Assembly (NCBI GenBank): GCA_017538195.1
Contig: JAFYJH010000070.1
Location: forward strand, 1-40,951
Origin: Prevotella sp.
Lineage (GTDB): Bacteria; Bacteroidota; Bacteroidia; Bacteroidales; Bacteroidaceae
Direction: 5' to 3'
Length of the DNA: 40,951 nt
Of the stretch, positions 14,433-21,901 are shown piece after piece. A model generated the notes under the pieces. The model saw nothing but the letters and a program-made list of their open reading frames with translations. It searched no databases and was not told the DNA's origin. Both the position numbers and the translations under genes were made by a program. Position 1 is the stretch's first letter, and each line of letters starts with the position of its first letter.

Positions 14433-15263
14433 ATGAATATGAAAAGATTTCTAACTGTGATACAATATCTCGTGGTGTTCGTTGCCATTCAGGTCGTCAC
14501 CACGATGGCAGTCGTTTTCGCATGGCTGATGATCGAAGGCGACACCGCCCGAATCGCCCTGCAAAACTCCCTCAGCGGAAAAATCGTCACCGACGGCACC
14601 GCCCTGTTGCTCATTTCCGCCGTTTCAAGCCTGCTGACGATTCTCCTTTTCATGCTCGCCCGATGGTCGCCCTTCTCACGCGACTACATCCGCACACGCC
14701 CGTGGTCGCTGCTTTTCTGGGTCGCCATTTTAGCCTGCGGAACCGTCATTCCGTCGGAGTGGCTACTTGAAAAAATCGGCCTCGACATGCCGATTGAAAC
14801 ACAACAACTTTTCGAGCAAATCATCCGCCATCCCGCCGGCTATCTCGTCGTCGGAATCCTCATGCCCTTGGCCGAGGAAATGGTGTTTCGCGGCGCCATT
14901 CTCCGCACCCTGCTCAAAATCTTCGACCGGCGGTGGCACTGGCTGCCCATCGCCCTCTCCGCCCTGCTGTTCGGTGCCGTCCACGCCAATCTTGCGCAGT
15001 TTGTCCACGCCACGCTGCTCGGCCTGCTCCTCGGTTGGCTCTACTACCGCAGCGGAAGCATCGTGCCCGGCCTCGTCCTCCACTGCACGAACAACACCAT
15101 CGCCTACGTCCTCACGAGGCTCCTTCCCCAGTCCGCCAACGCTTCCCTCGCCGAACTCCTCGGCGGCGAACAAAAAGTCTGGTTCGCCCTCGCCTGCTCG
15201 CTCTGCATCTTCCTTCCCGCGCTGTATCAGATTGCGGTTAGGAGTAAAGGAGTTAGGGAGTAA
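14433..15263 (+). CDS. CPBP-family intramembrane metalloprotease (CAAX protease/Abi type)
   Basis: 276 residues with about seven to eight transmembrane helices. The family's motif 1 is P-L-A-E-E-M-V-F-R-G-A, with Glu148, Glu149 and Arg153. Motif 2 is F-G-A-V-H-A-N, with His184. Motif 3 is V-L-H-C-T-N-N, with His217. These form the membrane-embedded metal site. In bacteria such proteins are linked to bacteriocin immunity, protein maturation or signalling; the substrate here is unknown. The start may be 14433 or the in-frame ATG at 14439. The C-terminal residues V-R-S-K-G-V-R-E and the stop come from a GGAGTTA simple repeat, so the original C-terminus has been altered or extended. Confidence 0.88.
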   Translation: MNMKRFLTVIQYLVVFVAIQVVTTMAVVFAWLMIEGDTARIALQNSLSGKIVTDGTALLLISAVSSLLTILLFMLARWSPFSRDYIRTRPWSLLFWVAILACGTVIPSEWLLEKIGLDMPIETQQLFEQIIRHPAGYLVVGILMPLAEEMVFRGAILRTLLKIFDRRWHWLPIALSALLFGAVHANLAQFVHATLLGLLLGWLYYRSGSIVPGLVLHCTNNTIAYVLTRLLPQSANASLAELLGGEQKVWFALACSLCIFLPALYQIAVRSKGVRE

Positions 15264-15345
15264 AGGAGTTAAGTTTTCGAGGAACGAGGAGCGAGGAAGG
15301 AGGAAGGAGGAACGAGTTCACTATTCACTAATCACTCTTCATTAA
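15236..15345. repeat. Compound simple repeats after the CPBP gene
   Basis: GGAGTAAAGGAGTTAGGGAG-type units, then GAGGAACGAGGAGCGAGGA units (15277-15310), then ACTATTCACTAATCACT units. No gene is seen. Confidence 0.8.
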
Positions 15346-15568
15346 TCACTTAAAAAATGTTACCCCCCCCATTTCTTTGTTAAAATTTCGTAAAACTTAG
15401 GGGAAGTTTGGTAAAAATTTCACGCAGAAAGCAGAAACTCCGTATTTTTGCGGTTTGAAATCGCGCATATCCGTGCGCGTACATTGGTAAATCGTGGTGA
15501 AGAAAAAACATCAAATAACGATAAGCAAAACAGAGAAAATATAAAATAGAAATAAAAACTACAACATT
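15264..15568. other. Intergenic region before LRR gene 1, 305 nt
   Basis: It contains the repeats to 15345, a run of eight C at 15363-15370, a TATTTTTG -7 box at 15443-15450, and a leader of about 110 nt. The final 19 bases around the start codon match those of LRR gene 2. Confidence 0.7.
15443..15450 (+). promoter_or_regulatory. -7 box for LRR gene 1
   Basis: TATTTTTG matches TAnnTTTG. No exact TTTG lies at the right spacing (the nearest, 15407-15410, is 32 nt away), so a helper regulator may be needed, or the call is weak. Confidence 0.45.
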
Positions 15569-18500
15569 ATGAAAAGAAAACATTTACTCGTAGCAATTGC
15601 AACGCTGATTCTGCCGCTGAGCACGATGGCGCAGGGCTATCATTTTGTACAAAAAGACGGATTGGAATACATCTGCAAAGACGGCGACGACCCCGACAAC
15701 GACGAAAATCTCTTTATCTATGTTGGATCCTGGGATTGGTGGACGACCACTGGCACATCAGCAGGTGTGCGTATTCTGGTGAAAGACGACGAAGGGAACG
15801 AAGAAGAAATCAAGAATAGCAGGTATTTGTACCACCCCTCACTCCGTGCCAACTGGCGTAAAAACACATTCTGGAACGACAATTCTGCTGGCCACGAAGG
15901 TGAATACTTCCTTTTGTGGTATAAAAAATACCCAGTAGGACATGAGTATCATGGAAAAGGCTTAGATGAGATGACAGACATGTCGAACGTTGGTAAATAT
16001 GCATTTGGTAAAATTGATGATATGAGGGGTGTAGAATACTTCACGGCTCTGCAGAAATTAGCCGTTAGAGGTGAAAGTACCACTTACGGTCTAACTCTCG
16101 ATTTGAGCAACAATCATAGCTTTAATTCGCTGACATACAGTACTAATTCGAGTCAACAACCCAAAATCAGATCATTGAACATCACCGAAACACAAATGAC
16201 CTCGCTGACGTTTCCAACAAGCACAGCAGCCTACTTGGAAGAACTGATCATGGAAGACAATTTGCCTCTTACCACGCTGACATTCCAAGGAACTGCAAAC
16301 TTCACGAAACTGAAGACACTCGACCTCAGCCATACGGGAATCACGACGTTCTCCGGCCAATATCTCACAGCCCTGACTTCGCTGACAGCCCAAAATTCCC
16401 AATTGACCACGCTCGACATCTCGTATTGCACGGCATTGGAGAAGTTAGACGTTTCCGGCAGCAGCAGCCTTGCCACGCTGACAGTGGCAAGCAGTGCTCA
16501 GACAGCATTGGAAGAAATCAACGTGGCAGGAACGGCACTAACCTCGTTAGACCTCTCGAACTATACGAATCTGGCAACGGTGACAATTACCACAGGCCAG
16601 TTCGGTGCGAACAACGAAAATTTGACATTACCAGGGCCGGGTTGGGCAAAAATCGCCGAACACGGAACGACAGAAACGTGGGCAGACGTCTCAAAAATTC
16701 ATGTTTTGACAGTCGATGTGTCGGACAAGACGAACAAAACCGTCGATGTGACGAACTACACTGCGCTGCACACACTGACTGTAATCGGAGCAAACGAAGT
16801 CATACTGCCAAGCACTGCTAACACCACCGACCATTTCACCCTCACGATGACTGGCTGCTCGGATGCCTATGTTGATTGGAGCGACAGAGAAGCAAACCTG
16901 AAAGAACTCACGCTGAACGATGTGAAGAGTTTCAATGCCAGCGATTTCACCAATCTGGAAACGCTGCGCTACATGGGACAGGAGTCAATCGACCTCACCC
17001 TCTCGACAGGAAACACCACGTTGAAAACATTGGACATCACGCGAAGCGGACTCACCGAACTCGACCTTTCAGGTGGCGAAGCCCCGAATCTCGTCACCGT
17101 GAAAACGTGGTATGCGCCGCTCACGAAACTCGACCTCACGAATCACACGAGCCTGCTGAGCGCACCCTACCCAAGCCACGACAATATGCTCCCGAGCACG
17201 AGCAAAATCTATATCAAGGACGGTGCATATAAGACCGAGGCTGAAATCATGGCAAGCAATCCTTCTGATTATGCGGATTATTTAGTCACCGACCCCAACG
17301 AATGGATTGGCTTGAACCTGCTGCCCGTCACCAAGTCGCAACACGACTGGTTCGACATCTACGCCGACGAGCATTTCGAAAATTCCATCACCGACATTGC
17401 AGATTACAACGCCAACAACACGCTGGAAACCATCATTCTGGCAGGTTGCACAAGTCTGACCGACGTCTATCTGACGCACGGTGCCGACGACACGCACACA
17501 TCGGCAGACGATGACCAATGGCTGTACTACAATATACTTAAGACCGTCGATATGTCCGGCTGTACAGGTTTGACGGGCATCCATGCCACAAACACGCTGA
17601 TGACCACGCTGAATTTAAATAATTGTTCGAATCTGGAAGAGATTTCCATCGACCAAGGTCTGTTGGCAGGCAAGGCGGCATCGGCAGGCGCAACGGGCAT
17701 CTGGATCGACGGTTGCGACAATATCAAGATATTCAAGGGAAACCGCCAACAATTCACCAATCTGGATTTCCTGCTCAAGCCAGACGGCTCTCGCGATGCT
17801 TCTGACATTGCGAAACTTCAGGAAATCCACGCAAGCGGCGGCAGTTATACCATCAAGGATAACGAAGGTGCTCCCATCATCAGGGAAAATGGCGGCAACA
17901 AGATTAAAATCACCAATCGCATCGGCGAAATCGACCTGACGAACCTCGCCGGTTGGGATGAAGAAAACCCAAGCAGCGACAGACTTCGGAAACTGATTAT
18001 CGACTGTAACCTGCTGAAAGAACTCGACTTGAGCACAAACAATATCGGTCAAGGATTGCAGCAACTGGTCTGCTCAAACAACATGCTGACCACGCTCGAC
18101 CTGAGTCCGCTGACAGAGGCTGTGAAAAACGGTGTTCTGAATCTGAACGCCTGCGACTGGAAATATCAAGTCAGCTATGCGAGTGCGGAGGTCGTGAAAG
18201 GGCAATGGGAAAGCGGTGCATGGAAAACGTTTGAAACATCGGAAGAAGAGGCTGCACAGTCGGGCATTCACGACTGGGTGGCACTTCACATGGAACACGG
18301 CGGTTTCACCCACTATATGGACAACATCCTCGGCCTTTACTGGAATCTCCACGATGCCCGTTGGGATGAGGAACAAGGCATCAGCCCAGACGCTGAAAAC
18401 TCAAGAAGCCTCGCCAAGGAAGCCGACTCTTGGATGTGCAGAGTAACCGAAGTGCCGACCATCGCCGGAACAAAAGACACCGACAATGAACTCCCCGGAG

Positions 18501-19810
18501 CAGAAAAGTTCGTCGGCGACAATCCCTGCCCTGTAGGTCACCAAGAATATCAGCACATTTTCCTACATTCACAGCCAGAAATCACAACCGATTTCGGTGC
18601 ATTCAAAGACCAAGACCTCACGGGATGCGTACTGGGTTACAAGTACAACACAGGATTTGTGCAGGAGCATATCAAGAATGAAGTTACAGACAAGTTGAAT
18701 CTCGACCCCGCAGAAGGCGACATCCATTATTCTTTGCAAAAATACGAATCTGGTTTCAACTATGAGATTTCCAATTACTATGCTGAAGCCGATAAAATCA
18801 ATGTCAAGAAAGACAAAAATACAGAATACACATCGAACGAGTTGATAGACGAATTCGGCCACATCGTCGTGCGTGTCCACCTGAATCCTTATCTGCTCAA
18901 CATCAATCCGAGGTCGAAAAGCCCGATGTCGGTGCAACAAAAGCAAGTCGATTACTTCTCCAGCACCGTCATACTCGACTACGACGCTGCAATTCCTGCT
19001 GGCGTAACTTGCTATACCACCAGCCGAGTCAAAACAACCAACAAAGTATTTGAGGTTGCAGGACAGGCTTTGGACGGACAACTTGAAATGGTTGCATTCG
19101 GTGGCGAGGAAGACTCCGATGGCAACTGGATTCTACCAGCCAATACGCCAGTTTATGTCAAGTCCACATCGCCGCAGCCTGCCGGACTCTATGCCTTCCA
19201 ACCCATCCGCGAAGTCAATGTGCTCGGTTGGGAGAACGTGCGCGGTGCCTACAATCAAGAAGATTTCATGCTTCACGGTCTCGACGACCTGAATTCGGGA
19301 GAAACTTTTAGAGAGGGATATTCTCAAGAGGATCTCAACAAAGCTAAAGATCGTCTGACAGGATCAGGAAAGAACGCCGGTAACATCTTGGAAGGCTACA
19401 TCGCTCCAAAATATGATGTGGACATCTATAATGAGGACTACAACAAAGTGGTTGATGCAACCAAGACTTTGGGAGTAAATAAGAGAACGGTGCTCGTCTT
19501 AGGCGTTCAAAACCAGAAATCCACATGGCCTGTCATCGGCTTCTGGCCCTACAACGGCACGACGATCCAATCTCATCGATGCTTCATCCGGTCGCACCAT
19601 CTCTATCCGAGCGGGACAGGCTCAGCCAAGGGATTCAACTTCTTCTTTGTCGGAGTAGAGGATGTCGCAGATGTTACTGGCATCAATACGGTGGACGAGA
19701 AGGTAACCGACGAAAACGTGTGGTACAACATGCAGGGTGTGCGCCTCAACGCCCAACCCACGCAGCACGGCGTGTATATCCACAACGGCCAGAAAGTTGT
19801 CATCAAGTAA
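15569..19810 (+). CDS. Giant secreted leucine-rich-repeat protein 1
   Basis: 1413 residues. A Sec signal peptide (1-21, ending M-A-Q) is followed by a repeat region of about 100-850 with many L-x-x-L-D-L-S/L-x-x-L-x-I-x-x-T units of an irregular LRR type. A conserved domain follows (H-D-W-V-A-L-H-M-E-H-G-G near 890), then a region with I-L-P-A-N-T-P-V-Y-V-K and G-W-E-N-V-R-G seen in many Prevotella exoproteins. The C-terminus W-Y-N-M-Q-G-V-R-L ... G-V-Y-I-H-N-G-Q-K-V-V-I-K looks like the family's sorting tail, perhaps for type IX-like secretion or surface attachment. No catalytic motif is seen, so binding or adhesion is likely. It is paralogous to the gene at 21902 but lacks its dockerin. A small acidic protein gene follows after 16 nt. 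Confidence 0.85.
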   Translation: MKRKHLLVAIATLILPLSTMAQGYHFVQKDGLEYICKDGDDPDNDENLFIYVGSWDWWTTTGTSAGVRILVKDDEGNEEEIKNSRYLYHPSLRANWRKNTFWNDNSAGHEGEYFLLWYKKYPVGHEYHGKGLDEMTDMSNVGKYAFGKIDDMRGVEYFTALQKLAVRGESTTYGLTLDLSNNHSFNSLTYSTNSSQQPKIRSLNITETQMTSLTFPTSTAAYLEELIMEDNLPLTTLTFQGTANFTKLKTLDLSHTGITTFSGQYLTALTSLTAQNSQLTTLDISYCTALEKLDVSGSSSLATLTVASSAQTALEEINVAGTALTSLDLSNYTNLATVTITTGQFGANNENLTLPGPGWAKIAEHGTTETWADVSKIHVLTVDVSDKTNKTVDVTNYTALHTLTVIGANEVILPSTANTTDHFTLTMTGCSDAYVDWSDREANLKELTLNDVKSFNASDFTNLETLRYMGQESIDLTLSTGNTTLKTLDITRSGLTELDLSGGEAPNLVTVKTWYAPLTKLDLTNHTSLLSAPYPSHDNMLPSTSKIYIKDGAYKTEAEIMASNPSDYADYLVTDPNEWIGLNLLPVTKSQHDWFDIYADEHFENSITDIADYNANNTLETIILAGCTSLTDVYLTHGADDTHTSADDDQWLYYNILKTVDMSGCTGLTGIHATNTLMTTLNLNNCSNLEEISIDQGLLAGKAASAGATGIWIDGCDNIKIFKGNRQQFTNLDFLLKPDGSRDASDIAKLQEIHASGGSYTIKDNEGAPIIRENGGNKIKITNRIGEIDLTNLAGWDEENPSSDRLRKLIIDCNLLKELDLSTNNIGQGLQQLVCSNNMLTTLDLSPLTEAVKNGVLNLNACDWKYQVSYASAEVVKGQWESGAWKTFETSEEEAAQSGIHDWVALHMEHGGFTHYMDNILGLYWNLHDARWDEEQGISPDAENSRSLAKEADSWMCRVTEVPTIAGTKDTDNELPGAEKFVGDNPCPVGHQEYQHIFLHSQPEITTDFGAFKDQDLTGCVLGYKYNTGFVQEHIKNEVTDKLNLDPAEGDIHYSLQKYESGFNYEISNYYAEADKINVKKDKNTEYTSNELIDEFGHIVVRVHLNPYLLNINPRSKSPMSVQQKQVDYFSSTVILDYDAAIPAGVTCYTTSRVKTTNKVFEVAGQALDGQLEMVAFGGEEDSDGNWILPANTPVYVKSTSPQPAGLYAFQPIREVNVLGWENVRGAYNQEDFMLHGLDDLNSGETFREGYSQEDLNKAKDRLTGSGKNAGNILEGYIAPKYDVDIYNEDYNKVVDATKTLGVNKRTVLVLGVQNQKSTWPVIGFWPYNGTTIQSHRCFIRSHHLYPSGTGSAKGFNFFFVGVEDVADVTGINTVDEKVTDENVWYNMQGVRLNAQPTQHGVYIHNGQKVVIK

Positions 19811-19826
19811 CAGAAAGGAGACTTCT

Positions 19827-20048
19827 ATGGAAAGAAAAAAATATATGATTCCAGAAATCGACGTAATTCCCTACAAAGATCCGTTGATGGATGTTGAAGA
19901 CCCTGTAATACCCGGCTCTATGGGCGTGTCAGAGGGGATGGAATTGGGTAAAGAGTTCGACTTCGACGATAATGAAGACTACGAAGCCGACCTCTGGGCC
20001 AGCGACCGTCAGGGTTTCGGCCTGCAAGATTGGAACGAAGAAGAATAG
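19827..20048 (+). CDS. Small acidic protein following LRR gene 1
   Basis: 73 residues from the ATG at 19827, preceded by AGAAAGGAGA, a clear ribosome binding site, which is uncommon in this phylum. No signal peptide. It starts M-E-R-K-K-Y-M-I-P-E-I-D-V-I-P-Y-K-D-P-L-M-D and later has G-K-E-F-D-F-D-D-N-E-D; the C-terminal half is strongly acidic. The protein at 27053-27241 shares both blocks. Similar short proteins with a Y-x-x-P-E-I-x-V start and an L-M motif are, to my knowledge, common but undescribed in Bacteroidales. The function is unknown; a role as a leader-bearing peptide, chaperone or regulator linked to the exoprotein is only inference. A terminator follows directly. Confidence 0.75.
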   Translation: MERKKYMIPEIDVIPYKDPLMDVEDPVIPGSMGVSEGMELGKEFDFDDNEDYEADLWASDRQGFGLQDWNEEE

Positions 20049-20073
20049 GCATCGGCCTATTCCCGATACAGCC

Positions 20074-20109
20074 ATCTCCCTTCCGCCAGTGAGCGGAAGG
20101 GAGATTTTT
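20074..20109 (+). terminator. Rho-independent terminator after LRR gene 1 operon
   Basis: A perfect 13-bp stem, ATCTCCCTTCCGC with its complement at 20093-20105, a 6-nt loop and a run of five T. A second, smaller stem (AATAGGC/GCCTATT, 20044-20061) overlaps the gene end. Confidence 0.9.
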
Positions 20110-20113
20110 CGTC

Positions 20114-20166
20114 AAAATTGTGAGATTTTCGGCATTTTCCCAAGAAAAAATTGTGAGATTTTCGGC
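20114..20166. repeat. Direct repeat of 20 nt downstream of the DUF234 ATPase gene
   Basis: AAAATTGTGAGATTTTCGGC occurs at 20114-20133 and 20147-20166, exactly repeated with a 33-nt period. It lies between the terminator and the 3' end of the minus-strand ATPase gene. Confidence 0.9.
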
Positions 20167-20181
20167 AGAAAGTCAAATTGT

Positions 20182-21498
20182 TTATAGATTTTCAAGCGAG
20201 AGCGAACCGAGGTGCAGCCTCATCGGGCGGAGTTCGGGCGTTTGTTCCAACATCTTCTCCACTTTGGCCTGCAACACATCCTCCCGATACCTGCCGCCTT
20301 GTTTTTTCAACTCATAAATCCATGCTTCCTTGGCGATGGAATCGACAACGATGAGGTCGATTTCGTTCTCTCCCTTCCTGTCCCACCACTTGCCCACGAT
20401 GTAACGGCCTTGTTCCTGAAACTTCTGTGCGAAATATCGCTCCATCATCAGTCCCGACACGCTGCTGTAGTCGCGTCGGATGATGTCGCCGAGTGCCTTC
20501 AACGCCCTGTTTTCCACGAGAGCCTGATACTTGTAGAAGAAGCGGAACCAGAATGTCAGGAAACTGTCGTTGAGTTGATAGCGGTTTTTTTTGCTGTTCT
20601 CCTTGGCAAAAATGGGCAGCGACTTGGTGATGATTTTGTAGTAGTTTTCTAATTTGACAAGGTAACTGCCGATGTTGTGGTTGCCCAGTTCGTTTTCTAT
20701 CTCGGCGCGTGTCTTCATTCCGTTGGCGATGCAGGTCAGAATGGAGAAATAGGTCGCGTAGTCGGTGCCGAACTCCTCAATCAGAATGTTTTTCCCCTCG
20801 TTGATAAAGGGCGAGTTTTCCTCGGTCAGTGCCGCCAACATGTCGTCGCGCTTCGTTTTTCCCTTGTCGAGCAGCAGCGAAACGTACCAAGGCACTCCGC
20901 CCGTGATGCTGTAGAGTGCCAACAAGTCTTCGGGCGTATAGTCGGGGTTGAAGTCTTTGAGGATTTGCTTCAACACGTCCGTCGTGAAGGGCTGTAGCGC
21001 CAGCATTTCGTTGGCTCGTCCGAAGAGCGGTTCCTCGTAGTCCTCGAAAATCCGCTTCATCAGCGTGAACACCGAACCGCTGATGATGAGGTTCAGGCGG
21101 CTCTTTCCCTTGTATAAGTCCCAGTCGCGCTGCACGTCGCTGACAATGGCGGGATTCACCTTTAGAAAATTCTGGAATTCGTCGATGACGAGTGTGAACG
21201 GGCGGGTTTCAGACAGTTGTAGCACGAATCTGAACACCTCAGAAAATGATGTCGGCTGACCGAGAACTGGCGCGTCTAATTTCTCGCGAATTTCGCGAAG
21301 ATAGTCCTGACACAGCAATGTTTCGGTCTTTTTTCCTACGAAGAAATAAAGCACGGTGTCGTCGCCGCACCGTAGAGAAAGTTCCGTTTTCCCGATGCGC
21401 CTGCGACCCATCAGCACCGTCATTCTCGCCTCCTGCCTGCTCTGCCGGAGCACTTCGCCGAGCATCCGCAGTTCGTTTTCCCTGTTGTAGAATTTCAT
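20182..21498 (-). CDS. AAA-family ATPase with C-terminal DUF234 nuclease-like domain
   Basis: 438 residues from the ATG at 21496-21498; the longer frame adds a low-complexity I/T-rich stretch and is less likely. The N-terminal P-loop is G-R-R-R-I-G-K-T (31-38), Walker B is L-V-I-D-E-F-Q-N-F, and G-G-V-P-W-Y-V lies in the lid region. A winged-helix segment follows, and then the C-terminal block F-W-F-R-F ... G-E-N-E-I-D-L-I-V-V ... Y-E-L-K-K-Q, which has the PDDEXK-like pattern of DUF234. These archaeal-type ATPases are widespread, often with strain-specific distribution; their role is not established. It has its own consensus promoter (21547-21578) and runs against the LRR genes, dividing the two paralogues. 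Confidence 0.88.
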   Translation of the reverse strand: MKFYNRENELRMLGEVLRQSRQEARMTVLMGRRRIGKTELSLRCGDDTVLYFFVGKKTETLLCQDYLREIREKLDAPVLGQPTSFSEVFRFVLQLSETRPFTLVIDEFQNFLKVNPAIVSDVQRDWDLYKGKSRLNLIISGSVFTLMKRIFEDYEEPLFGRANEMLALQPFTTDVLKQILKDFNPDYTPEDLLALYSITGGVPWYVSLLLDKGKTKRDDMLAALTEENSPFINEGKNILIEEFGTDYATYFSILTCIANGMKTRAEIENELGNHNIGSYLVKLENYYKIITKSLPIFAKENSKKNRYQLNDSFLTFWFRFFYKYQALVENRALKALGDIIRRDYSSVSGLMMERYFAQKFQEQGRYIVGKWWDRKGENEIDLIVVDSIAKEAWIYELKKQGGRYREDVLQAKVEKMLEQTPELRPMRLHLGSLSLENL

Positions 21499-21546
21499 TT
21501 TCTTTAAAATAGTAATGGTGGTTATTGTAATTTCTATTACTTTTTG

Positions 21547-21578
21547 CAAAGGTACTGCACTTTTTTCAATCCTCCAAA
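21547..21578 (-). promoter_or_regulatory. Consensus promoter for the DUF234 ATPase gene
   Basis: On the minus strand TTTG (complement of 21575-21578) and TACCTTTG (complement of 21547-21554) are exactly 20 nt apart. The leader is about 45 nt. Confidence 0.8.
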
Positions 21579-21664
21579 TTTTTTGGTGATTTCGTGAAAA
21601 AAATCACTGATTTCTTGCTGATGCGACATTTTCTTCGTCATTTTGCCGCAAAATATGCGACGTT

Positions 21665-21695
21665 ACTTCCCTAACTCCTTAACTCCTTTAACTCC
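21665..21695. repeat. TAACTCC simple repeat
   Basis: CCTAACTCCTTAACTCC followed by a further TTTAACTCC unit; same family as 13330-13413. Confidence 0.75.
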
Positions 21696-21772
21696 AATAT
21701 CTCAAAATGTTAAAGATTCTTAAATACGGGGGGGTAAAGTTGCAAAAGTCGGATTATTCCAAATTTATTTGC

Positions 21773-21780
21773 TACCTTTG
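21773..21780 (+). promoter_or_regulatory. -7 box for the LRR gene 2 operon
   Basis: TACCTTTG matches TAnnTTTG and is followed by GCAGC, a frequent context. No exact upstream TTTG at 19-21 nt. Confidence 0.55.
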
Positions 21781-21901
21781 CAGCCCAAACCCTTTTTGTG
21801 CTCGCACGCGAACATATTAAAGAGAAGGGGGAAGGGAAATAACTAATTCAATAAAAAACTAATAAAAAATAAAACGAAATAACAAAAAAAACTACAACAT
21901 T

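Larger units (their letters stand above)
21499..21901. other. Divergent intergenic region before LRR gene 2, 403 nt
   Basis: It contains the ATPase promoter, a TAACTCC simple repeat (21665-21695), a run of seven G at 21728-21734, the -7 box for LRR gene 2, and a leader of about 115 nt. No further gene is seen. Confidence 0.7.
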
